Below, one piece after another: positions 6,826 to 12,803 of a stretch of 13,112 nt of DNA. Numbering within the stretch: position 1 is the first letter of the stretch; every line of letters begins with the position of its first letter. The stretch comes from an uncultured Lachnospiraceae bacterium (GTDB taxonomy: Bacteria > Bacillota > Clostridia > Lachnospirales > Lachnospiraceae): NCBI GenBank assembly GCA_902766845.1, contig CACXFD010000169.1, positions 1 through 13,112 of the forward strand, written 5' to 3'. The position numbers were made by a program, and so were the translations under genes. The notes beneath the pieces are model-generated. The model was given only the letters and a program-made list of their open reading frames with translations, ran no database searches and was not told the origin of the DNA.

Positions 6826-6831
6826 TATACT
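6826..6831 (+). promoter_or_regulatory. Possible -10 box of the regulator gene
   Basis: TATACT lies 30 bp before the ATG of the regulator gene. The only decent -35 (TTGTCA at 6800-6805) is 20 bp away, longer than usual and overlapping the opposing promoter. The promoter may be weak or helped by a protein. Confidence 0.35.
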
Positions 6832-6855
6832 AACATTGAGAAAGGAGCTCCGCCT

Positions 6856-7080
6856 ATGACGTACTATGAACGCATCCGCGACATTCGCGAAGACTGCGGT
6901 CTGACACAAACAAACATAGCCGACCTGCTCCATGTTGGCCAACGGACCTACAGCGATTATGAAAGTGGAAAAACACGTATTCCTATTGACCGGCTGCTGA
7001 TCCTTGCGCGTTACTACAATGTTTCTCTGGATTACATCACCGGCGCGAGCAATTTGAAAAAGCCTTTTCCTCTAAAATAA
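6856..7080 (+). CDS. Small Xre/Cro-type helix-turn-helix regulator
   Basis: A 74-residue DNA-binding protein consisting of little more than a Cro/C1 helix-turn-helix domain (about residues 5-60). The pattern LTQTNIADLLHVGQRTYSDY, followed by ESGKTRIPIDRLLILARYYNVSLDYI, matches the helices and the usual LxxLAxYFxVSxDYL ending; a short basic tail follows. AAAGGAG lies eight bases before the ATG at 6856. It is transcribed away from the Ltp lipoprotein operon and ends at its own terminator, so it is a natural candidate to control that operon and itself through the palindrome at 6782-6798. No sensor domain is present. Such single-domain regulators occur in prophages, mobile elements and ordinary chromosomes, so the family alone does not prove transfer. 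Confidence 0.88.
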   Translation: MTYYERIRDIREDCGLTQTNIADLLHVGQRTYSDYESGKTRIPIDRLLILARYYNVSLDYITGASNLKKPFPLK

Positions 7081-7082
7081 CA

Positions 7083-7116
7083 GCACCCGGTTTTCCGGGT
7101 GCCGCCTTCGTTTTAC
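7083..7116. terminator. Bidirectional terminator between regulator and leucine-rich-repeat gene
   Basis: GCACCCGG-TTTT-CCGGGTGC (7083-7102) forms an 8-bp stem directly after the regulator stop at 7080. It is followed on the plus strand by CGCCTTCGTTTTA and on the minus strand by TGTTATTTTA. It can end both convergent genes. Confidence 0.7.
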
Positions 7117-7146
7117 TCCTTTTTAACAACCATTGTCGATGCCATC

Positions 7147-8424
7147 CTACTCTTCATAAACCACCTGCGCCTTGCACCGGCTGTCAAATGTCCCGACAAC
7201 CACCGTCGCCGAAGACCGCAGGATGATCTTCTCCAGCGAATCACATCCGTCGAACGCGTTCATGTGCAGTTCTCTCACGCTGTCCGGAACCGTGATCGCC
7301 TTCAGGCTGCTGCACCCCACAAAGGCATCATCCTTGATAATACAGACCTCTTCGGGGATCGTGATATCCTCCAATGACCGGCAATAGTAAAAAGCCATTT
7401 CCGGTATCTCTTTCATGTGTTCCGGGAGGGCAAAGCGTTTCAGGTGATAAGCCATGGGTGCGATCCTCCCTTTGAACACCGCGTCCGTATGCCTCAGGTC
7501 AAGCTCCTCCAGAGACCGGCAGTGCCCGAAGCAGTCTTCTCCTACTTCTTCCAGAGAGGAAGGGAGCGATACTTGTACCAGACCGGTGCTGGCCCAAAAA
7601 CAGGCCGCGCCCAGACGCCGGATACCGGCAAAAGATACTTGTTTCAATGACGGCATCCATCCCATAGCCGCACGTTTGGCTTCCATGACATTTCCCGGTG
7701 CATCGATACTTTCGATGGTCCGGCTCAGCGAAAATGCCCCGGGCCCGATAACATTCACCGAAGCAGGAATCGTCACATTTTTCTGTGTTCCGTAGTATCG
7801 TGTCAGGACACGGTCTTCCGTGATCTCAAACCCTGCCGCGCGCTCCTCCGTAAAGTTCTTTCGATGCGGCCAAACGAATGTCAGAGTAGAAGATGTTTTC
7901 CAGAAACTGTTGATATGGATCCCGATCTCCCGATCCGCAAGAAATGTGACCGTTTTCAGTTTACTGCATTTTCCGAATGCATATCTCTTCACTTCCCGGA
8001 GTGAAGCGGGAAGAACGATGCTTTCCAATGACCGGCACCGGCTGAACGCACTTTCCGATATCCTGACGGTTCCTTCCTGAAGAATGATCTCTTTCAATGC
8101 CGTACAGCCTTTAAACGTACAGACATTGATACTTTTCAAAGTTCCCGGAAGGACGATGCTCTCGAGTGCCACGCAGCCCGAAAAAACATGCCACCCCAGC
8201 GATCTGAGCCCGTTCCCGACCTGCACGGTTTTCAGTCTCGTGCAGGAAGAGAATGCACGGTTTTCAATCATAGTCACACTGTCCGGCACATAGACAGACT
8301 TGATCGTTTTGTTATTTCGAAAAGCATCTCTGCCGATGACGGTCACGCCCTCCGGAATCGTGACTGCCTCAGCGTTTCCGCTGTATGCCGTCAAAACGCC
8401 GTTTTCTATTGTAAAACCGTCCAA
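7147..8424 (-). CDS. BspA-like leucine-rich repeat protein, cytoplasmic
   Basis: A protein of 425 residues built almost wholly of BspA-type (LRR_5) repeats. Units follow the pattern IPxxVxxIGxxAFxxCxxLxxV, for example VTIPEGVTVIGRDAF and SVYVPDSVTMIENRAFSSCTRLKTV, with about fifteen repeats and one less regular part in the middle (about 190-240). Such solenoids bind proteins or surfaces; partners here are unknown. No signal peptide, anchor or cell-wall signal is visible, so it probably stays in the cell. The start is a judgement: the open frame reaches a GTG at 8520, but that GTG is part of the upstream gene's terminator and has no ribosome site. The TTG at 8424 has GGGAGG nine bases upstream and begins DGFTIENGVLTAYSG, the usual start of such proteins. 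A weak promoter (TTGCAT, 17 bp, TAAACT) lies at about 8463-8491. Confidence 0.8.
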   Translation of the reverse strand: MDGFTIENGVLTAYSGNAEAVTIPEGVTVIGRDAFRNNKTIKSVYVPDSVTMIENRAFSSCTRLKTVQVGNGLRSLGWHVFSGCVALESIVLPGTLKSINVCTFKGCTALKEIILQEGTVRISESAFSRCRSLESIVLPASLREVKRYAFGKCSKLKTVTFLADREIGIHINSFWKTSSTLTFVWPHRKNFTEERAAGFEITEDRVLTRYYGTQKNVTIPASVNVIGPGAFSLSRTIESIDAPGNVMEAKRAAMGWMPSLKQVSFAGIRRLGAACFWASTGLVQVSLPSSLEEVGEDCFGHCRSLEELDLRHTDAVFKGRIAPMAYHLKRFALPEHMKEIPEMAFYYCRSLEDITIPEEVCIIKDDAFVGCSSLKAITVPDSVRELHMNAFDGCDSLEKIILRSSATVVVGTFDSRCKAQVVYEE

Positions 8425-8511
8425 TTCCCAAGGCCTCCCTTCCGACAGAGCACATATCTGTTCATCTGTCCGATAGTTTACTCCAAACAGCCGGCCGATG
8501 CAAGAAGCGCC

Positions 8512-8547
8512 AAAAAACACGGCCGCCGGCTAATCCGGCGACCGTGT
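8512..8547 (-). terminator. Terminator of the 71-residue membrane protein gene
   Basis: Read on the minus strand, ACACGGTCGCCGG and CCGGCGGCCGTGT form a 13-bp stem with one G-T pair and a 5-nt loop, followed directly by TTTTTT. It is a textbook rho-independent terminator, about 75 nt after the stop at 8620. Confidence 0.85.
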
Positions 8548-8619
8548 TCATTCTCTCTCATCAATGTTTATCGCCTTAGCACATCCTCCCGTCCACGCTC
8601 TGGAAAAGCCGAGCACTTC

Positions 8620-8835
8620 TCATGCCGCGGCTCCCTTCACCAGCGTCACGATCAGCACGATGACCAGGATCGGCAGGGCCAGGTACATCAGACCGGCCAC
8701 CACCAGCCCCACCAGGAACAGCGGGAACAGCAGCACGGAGCAAAACATTTTGAAGATGCCCCACGCGGCCCGCAGGCCCCAGCCGAACAGTTTGATGCAG
8801 GTCCACACCAACAGGATTCCGAATAAGATCTCCAT
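8620..8835 (-). CDS. Small hydrophobic membrane protein
   Basis: A 71-residue protein of unknown function made of two hydrophobic stretches: about residues 2-24 (MEILFGILLVWTCIKLFGWG) and about 33-67, long enough for one or two passes, with few charges and a short GAAA tail. The start is set by AAAGGAG seven bases before the ATG at 8835. The gene has its own promoter and terminator and so appears to be a single transcription unit. Short, Val/Leu/Ile-rich proteins of this kind are common near core genes in Clostridia. I cannot place it in a named family; a hydrophobic peptide toxin or a membrane-complex subunit are possible but have no specific support. Confidence 0.7.
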   Translation of the reverse strand: MEILFGILLVWTCIKLFGWGLRAAWGIFKMFCSVLLFPLFLVGLVVAGLMYLALPILVIVLIVTLVKGAAA

Positions 8836-8863
8836 GACCGATCTCCTTTCTTTTGATGAGACC

Positions 8864-8892
8864 ATTATAAACGGGCCGGCGCGGGGAATAAA
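8864..8892 (-). promoter_or_regulatory. Promoter of the small membrane protein gene
   Basis: A perfect TATAAT on the minus strand (8864-8869) lies 28 bp before the ATG. The -35 at the right spacing (TTTATT, 8887-8892) is weak and lies in the loop of the neighbouring terminator hairpin. Confidence 0.5.
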
Positions 8893-8907
8893 GCGTCCCC
8901 GCGCCGG
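8876..8907 (-). terminator. Hairpin terminator of the amylase-ygjP-cyuA operon
   Basis: CCGGCGCGGGGA (8876-8887) and TCCCCGCGCCGG (8896-8907) form a perfect 12-bp stem with an 8-nt loop, about 42 nt after the cyuA stop. It is followed only by CCCGTTTATAA, not a full T-run. The stem is very strong, but termination is inferred. Confidence 0.6.
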
Positions 8908-8949
8908 ATTATGGCTCTTAATACCGCAGAAAAGGCGGATCCTGCCCCC

Positions 8950-10236
8950 TCACGCATCCTGCTCCGCCATCATGCGGATGATCTCGCGGTCGGTCCCGCT
9001 CATGCCCACGCGGCCCAGACGGCCGAAGCTCGCGATGGAATTCTCCACGCCCTTGACCACGAGGCCGTCGCCGCCGTAGAACTGCTGGCCATTCTTGTAC
9101 ATCTCATATCCGAAGATCCCGGTCTCCACGGCCATCGCGATCTTGGCCGCGCAGGACGATTTCGCGCCGTCGCAGACGATGCCGGACGAGATCGCCAGCG
9201 CGTTCACGATCGTATGCGCGATGATCTTCTCATCTCCGCCGTACAGATACGCGATCCCGGCTCCGGCCCCCGCGCCGGCGCTGACGGCGCCGCAATAGGC
9301 GGAGAGCCGGCCGATGCCGGTCTTGGCGTGGATCGTGATCAGGTCGGAGACCAGAAGCGCGCGGTACAGCGTCTCCCGATCCGCGCCCAGTTCCCGGGCA
9401 TATTCGATGACCGGGAGCGACGCGGTCATGCCCTGATTGCCGCTTCCCGAGCAGATGACGACCGGCAGTTCGCAGCCGTTCATGCGCGCATCGGACCCGG
9501 CCGCGGCTGCGGCCTTCGCGCGGGTGCGCACGTCGCGGCCGCCCTCCAGCAGGACCTTTCCGATGTTCGCGCCGTAATCATGCCGGAGCCCTTCTTCGGA
9601 GATCGCGCTGTTCAGCGTGATCTGCCGCTCCAGCACCCCGCATACGTCATCGGTGTCGCAGGTGCGGGCAAAATCACAGATATCCTTCACCGTCAGCAGG
9701 CCGTAATCCGGGCCGTCCGCTTCCGGGCCGCCGTCCGCAGTCATCTCTTTCTCGAAGACCTTCTTCCCGTCCCGGGTGATCCGGACGACGTTCGTATGCT
9801 CGTCCGCGATTCGGACCGACGCCTCATGCTCTCCGGCCCGGACCGTCACGATCATATCCAGCAGGTTTTCGGATTCGAGCGGGAGGATCTCGATCGGCGT
9901 GCGCTCCAGATACCCGTCCAGCCGGCCGATCTCATCCTCTGTCACGTGCGAGACGACCTCGAGCTGCGCATCCGCATCGCCGGCCAGCACACCGATGGCT
10001 GCCGCGGCCGCGATGCCGCGCCGTCCGCCCGTGTTGGGCACCACGACGCTGCGCACGTTCTTGATGATGTTCCCGCTCGCTTCCACCCGGATCCGCTCCG
10101 GCAGGGCGCCGAGAACGGCCCGGGCCCGGGCCGCGCAGTACGCCAGCGCGATCGGCTCGGTGCATCCCATGGCGCAGACCAGCTCGCGCTTCAGGATCTT
10201 CACATAGGTCCGATAGATCTCACTGTCCCGCTTCAT
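8950..10236 (-). CDS. cyuA: L-cysteine desulfidase (UPF0597/CyuA family)
   Basis: A 428-residue cytoplasmic iron-sulfur enzyme that breaks L-cysteine into pyruvate, ammonia and sulfide; some relatives also act on serine. The family is recognised from ELVCAMGCTEPIALAY near the start (C25, at the position of the cysteine proposed as catalytic in the archaeal enzyme), ASGNIIKNV, VPNTGG, SGSGNQG, AYCGAVSAG (C315) and IVCDGAKSSCAAK (C355, C362). The last three cysteines are the likely [4Fe-4S] ligands. Length and ending (GVENSIASFGRLGRVGM, then about 16 residues) are normal for the family. The ATG at 10236 is chosen because GGAG lies six bases upstream and the start MKRDSEIYRTYVKILKREL fits relatives; the frame to 10263 lacks a usable site. 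It overlaps the end of the ygjP-like gene by 17 bp, which suggests coupled translation. Role: cysteine catabolism or detoxification. Confidence 0.92.
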   Translation of the reverse strand: MKRDSEIYRTYVKILKRELVCAMGCTEPIALAYCAARARAVLGALPERIRVEASGNIIKNVRSVVVPNTGGRRGIAAAAAIGVLAGDADAQLEVVSHVTEDEIGRLDGYLERTPIEILPLESENLLDMIVTVRAGEHEASVRIADEHTNVVRITRDGKKVFEKEMTADGGPEADGPDYGLLTVKDICDFARTCDTDDVCGVLERQITLNSAISEEGLRHDYGANIGKVLLEGGRDVRTRAKAAAAAGSDARMNGCELPVVICSGSGNQGMTASLPVIEYARELGADRETLYRALLVSDLITIHAKTGIGRLSAYCGAVSAGAGAGAGIAYLYGGDEKIIAHTIVNALAISSGIVCDGAKSSCAAKIAMAVETGIFGYEMYKNGQQFYGGDGLVVKGVENSIASFGRLGRVGMSGTDREIIRMMAEQDA

Positions 10237-10822
10237 GGTCCGCTCCATCCTTTCCGTTTGCATGCTTATATCGCTCGATCGCGATCATGCCCTCTTGTTT
10301 GAGCCACTTCTGACGGTCGTGGTAATCGGGCATCACGCGCAGCACATGCTCATAAAAGCGGCGTGAATGGTTCATCTCGAGCCGATGGCACAGTTCATGA
10401 ACGATCACGCTGTCCGCCACTTCGGGCGGCGCCAGCATCAGCAGCGCATTGAACGTCAGATCTCCGTTCGGGCCGCAGGAGCCCCACCGGCTGGTCATGA
10501 AGCGGATCCGGATCTGTCCGTACGTGACGCCGAGCTGCTGCGCGTAGAGAGCCACGCGTCCGGGAATCACCTGCGCCGCGCGCCGGCGCAGTTCCTTCTT
10601 TTCCGTCTCGGTTAGGGCGCCGGCGCCGGCCGCGGCCGCGGCACGCTCCTGCACCTGCGCCGCGCGTTTCCGGATCCAGTCCGCATGCTCCTGCACGAAG
10701 GCCTCGATCTGCTTTTTAGTGGCGTGCTGCGGTGCCCGCAGGAAGATTCCCTCCGGCGTGACCTTCACCGAGAGCGTCCGCCGCGCGGACCGCTGTATAT
10801 GGATATAGTTGAAATCTGCCAA
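10220..10822 (-). CDS. YgjP-type (DUF45/M48-like) metallopeptidase domain protein
   Basis: A soluble 200-residue protein of the YgjP/SprT-like zincin group (COG1451). The family layout is intact: an N-terminal beta part (RRTLSVKVTPEGIFLRAP), a helical middle with Ala-rich residues 53-70, the signature RFMTSRWGSCGPNGDLTFN (about 108-124), and the zinc motif HELCHRLEMNH (H142, E143, H146, third ligand H152), followed by PDYHDRQKWL. The true substrate of this family is unsettled; both protease and nucleotide hydrolase activities have been proposed. The start is a TTG at 10822 with AGGAG eight bases upstream; no better ATG is present. It follows the amylase gene by 45 bp and overlaps cyuA, so it is probably the middle gene of a three-gene transcript. 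Confidence 0.88.
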   Translation of the reverse strand: MADFNYIHIQRSARRTLSVKVTPEGIFLRAPQHATKKQIEAFVQEHADWIRKRAAQVQERAAAAAGAGALTETEKKELRRRAAQVIPGRVALYAQQLGVTYGQIRIRFMTSRWGSCGPNGDLTFNALLMLAPPEVADSVIVHELCHRLEMNHSRRFYEHVLRVMPDYHDRQKWLKQEGMIAIERYKHANGKDGADHEAGQ

Positions 10823-10867
10823 ATCGTTTCTCCTGAACTGTCTCCCTTCCGGCTGCGGCCGCAGGGA

Positions 10868-12433
10868 TCACGCAAACAGGATCACAGGGTCCCCGTCCGT
10901 CACCAGGCATCCGTCCTGCACGCAGACGGCGCGGCCCGTGACTGCGTCGGTATATGTCCCGTCCAAAAGCCCGGTCTCCACGCGGCAGGTCTCCCCGGTG
11001 AGTGGGAAGATCCCCACTGCCTGAGATCCGGTCCACTCGCTCGGATCCTCTGTCTGACGTGCCGCTTCCTCGGCCTTCCGCGCCGCTTCCCCGGTCTTCC
11101 GCGCCGCCTCCGCTGTCTGCTGCGCTGCCTCCGCTGTATGCCGTGCCTCTTCCTCTGCCTGCAGCGTCCTGGCCGAAGCCGTCTTTGGAATCGCACAGTA
11201 CCGGGCCCGGATCACATCGCCGCGCTCCCCGGCCGCTTCCGCGGAAAAGCTTCCGCTTGCCAGCAGCTCCTGATGGCGCACACGGCTGAGCCGGGCCAGA
11301 TAGTCCGACAGGTCCGCCGTGACCGGTCCCTGCGCGATCGGGTCCGGATCGAACAGCGTCGGCTGGTGCACCGCACCGAATTCCTGCCCGTCGTAGATCA
11401 TCGTGGCGCCCCGGACAAAGTAGATCCAGGCCGTCCAGCTGCGCAGCCGAGCCAGAGCCCGGCTGTCCGGCTCTTCCAGCCGGACCGCTTTCCGGCCGTC
11501 CGGATGGTCCGCTGCCGGGCCGTCCGGTCCGTCTGGTCCGTCTGGGCCGCCCGCTTCGGCTCCGGTCCCGCACAGGACCTGCGCCGCGCGCGGCCGGTCA
11601 TGGTTCTCAAGGCAGCGAAGCTTGACGTAATCCGCCGGAAAAACGGCTTCCTGCTCCATGAGCCCGGACAGGTAAGCCGGAAGCTGCGCGGAATCGCGCA
11701 TCGCGCGGGCCTGCGCCCCGTACAGATCATAATCGTAACAGATATCGAAGGCGCGGTAGAGCTCTCCGTCGGAGAGCATCGGCACGCCGCCCGCACGGCA
11801 GCTTCGAATGAATTCATGCTCGACCGATTCGGCCAGCCACAGGCACCCGGGCCGCACGGTCTCCACCTCGCGCCGCGCCCGTTCCCAGAACGCGAGCGGG
11901 ACCAGGGGCGCCACGTCGCAGCGGAAGCCGTCCACGTACTGCGCCCACCATTTCAACGTATCGATCTGATAGTCCCACAGCTTAGGATGAGCATAATCGA
12001 GGTCGATCACGTCCCACCAGTCTCCGATCCGGTTGCCGAAGCTTCCGTCCGGCCGGCGATAATACCATTCCGGATGCTCCGCGGCCAGCCGCGCGTCCGG
12101 CGCTGTGTGATTATAGACCACGTCCAGCATCACGCGAAGCCCCAGCCCGTGCGCGGTCTCTGTCATCCGGATGAACTCTTCCATGGTCCCCTGACGCGGG
12201 TCCACAGCGCGGTAATCCGCGATCGCGTACGGCGATCCGAGGCTCCCCTTGCGCCGCATGCGGCCATTGGGCTGGACCGGGAGCAGGTAGACTACATCCG
12301 CTCCAAGCGCCCTGATCCGCGGCAGATCCTCTTCCAGCGAGGCAAACGTCCCCGCGCGATGGTTGCGTGTAAAGACCTGATAGATGACCAGGCCCCGGCC
12401 CTGCCGGCCGATGTTTCCCGCGGCGTCTGTCAT
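10868..12433 (-). CDS. GH13 alpha-amylase family glycosidase
   Basis: A 521-residue enzyme of glycoside hydrolase family 13, without signal peptide, so it probably acts on maltodextrins or stored glucan in the cytoplasm. All four GH13 regions are present: DVVYNHTA (about 104-111), GFRCDVAPL with the nucleophile D173, LWLAESVEHEF with the acid/base E202, and LENHDRP with H278 and D279. Two low-complexity inserts stand out. GPDGPDGPDG (about 298-307) lies after region IV. An Ala/Glu/Lys/Arg heptad stretch (about 421-463) lies in the C-terminal beta domain. The ATG at 12433 has AAAGGAG seven bases upstream and precedes GLVIYQVFTRNH, the usual fold start. The open frame to 12739 is not coding: its first part is antisense to the tRNA. 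It is the first gene of the operon with the ygjP-like gene and cyuA. The exact linkage specificity cannot be read. Confidence 0.92.
   Translation of the reverse strand: MTDAAGNIGRQGRGLVIYQVFTRNHRAGTFASLEEDLPRIRALGADVVYLLPVQPNGRMRRKGSLGSPYAIADYRAVDPRQGTMEEFIRMTETAHGLGLRVMLDVVYNHTAPDARLAAEHPEWYYRRPDGSFGNRIGDWWDVIDLDYAHPKLWDYQIDTLKWWAQYVDGFRCDVAPLVPLAFWERARREVETVRPGCLWLAESVEHEFIRSCRAGGVPMLSDGELYRAFDICYDYDLYGAQARAMRDSAQLPAYLSGLMEQEAVFPADYVKLRCLENHDRPRAAQVLCGTGAEAGGPDGPDGPDGPAADHPDGRKAVRLEEPDSRALARLRSWTAWIYFVRGATMIYDGQEFGAVHQPTLFDPDPIAQGPVTADLSDYLARLSRVRHQELLASGSFSAEAAGERGDVIRARYCAIPKTASARTLQAEEEARHTAEAAQQTAEAARKTGEAARKAEEAARQTEDPSEWTGSQAVGIFPLTGETCRVETGLLDGTYTDAVTGRAVCVQDGCLVTDGDPVILFA
11058..11162. 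repeat. Five-unit 21-bp tandem repeat inside the amylase gene
   Basis: Five head-to-tail 21-bp units start at 11058, 11079, 11100, 11121 and 11142. They encode a seven-residue pattern of the type EAARKTG/EAARKAE/EAAQQTA. The unit keeps frame, so copy number can change without breaking the gene. The peptide is expected to form a charged alpha-helix. Confidence 0.85.
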
Positions 12434-12484
12434 CGGACTCTCCTTTCGGATCTCCGTCAGGGACGACGGTTCGGATCCGGTTCC

Positions 12485-12513
12485 ATTATGCCATGGCGCG
12501 GGCCGGTTTTCAA
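12485..12513 (-). promoter_or_regulatory. Promoter of the amylase-ygjP-cyuA operon
   Basis: On the minus strand TTGAAA (12508-12513) and CATAAT (12485-12490), each one base off consensus, are spaced by 17 bp. Transcription would begin near 12478, about 45 nt before the ATG at 12433. No catabolite-repression site is obvious. Confidence 0.7.
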
Positions 12514-12627
12514 GAGACATCGCATGTCCTCCCCGGTCTCCCCGTTCCGGCCCTACCCGTTCCGGCCGCCGGCCGCCCCTTCTCTTACCCCATCCGCATA
12601 AACTTTCCGCCCGTCTGAAAAAAGTGC

Positions 12628-12655
12628 TTGCATTTTTTTCGTCATCTGGTATACT
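12628..12655 (+). promoter_or_regulatory. Promoter of tRNA-Ala
   Basis: TTGCAT (12628-12633) and TATACT (12650-12655) are spaced by 16 bp and end 10 bp before the mature tRNA. The spacer starts with six T residues. Confidence 0.65.
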
Positions 12656-12665
12656 AGAACGCGCT

Positions 12666-12738
12666 GGGGCATTAGCGCAGCTGGGAGCGCGCCACACTGG
12701 CAGTGTGGAGGTCAGGGGTTCGAATCCCCTATGCTCCA
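12666..12738 (+). tRNA. tRNA-Ala (anticodon GGC)
   Basis: The 73-nt sequence folds into a complete cloverleaf: acceptor GGGGCAT/ATGCTCC, D-stem GCGC/GCGC, anticodon stem CCACA/TGTGG with loop CTGGCAG, a 5-nt variable loop, and T-arm AGGGG-TTCGAAT-CCCCT. The anticodon GGC reads GCC/GCU alanine codons. The G3-U70 pair, the classic alanine identity element, is present, as is discriminator A73. CCA is not encoded. The tRNA 3' end adjoins a tyrosine recombinase gene, a usual integration target. Confidence 0.97.
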
Positions 12739-12741
12739 TTT

Positions 12742-12768
12742 AAAACCACGTTTTTACGTGGTTTTTTT
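12742..12768. terminator. Terminator of tRNA-Ala, also usable by the integrase gene
   Basis: AAAACCACGT (12742-12751) and ACGTGGTTTT (12756-12765) form a hairpin with a 4-nt loop, followed on the plus strand by further T residues to 12768. On the minus strand it is followed by TTTTAAAT, so it could also stop transcription of the recombinase gene. Confidence 0.85.
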
Positions 12769-12783
12769 GATGTTAAAAACATA

Positions 12784-12803
12784 AAGTTCTCAACAAGTTC
12801 TCA
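12784..12803. repeat. Short direct repeat at the integrase stop
   Basis: AAGTTCTCA occurs twice, at 12784-12792 and 12795-12803, an 11-bp period. The second copy includes the stop codon of the recombinase. It could be a recombinase or excisionase arm site, but two 9-bp copies are weak evidence. Confidence 0.35.

Noticed and set aside
8188..8826. Plus-strand frame of 212 codons crossing the leucine-rich-repeat and small membrane genes
   Set aside because: It runs over two minus-strand genes and a terminator and has no ribosome site or family resemblance.
8911..10302. Plus-strand frame of 463 codons
   Set aside because: Antisense shadow of cyuA, with Ala/Arg/Asp/His-rich composition and no recognisable family.
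12540..12572. Direct repeat CCCGTTCCGGCC upstream of tRNA-Ala
   Set aside because: Only two short copies occur in GC-rich spacer, with no sign of a function.
10685..12601. Plus-strand frame of 638 codons
   Set aside because: It is fully antisense to the amylase and ygjP-like genes. Its sequence is Arg/Pro/His-rich with no domain, as expected from GC-rich codon structure.
12434..12739. N-terminal extension of the amylase frame starting MEHRGFEPLT
   Set aside because: This peptide is antisense to tRNA-Ala, a well-known false translation. The ribosome site and conserved fold start at 12433.
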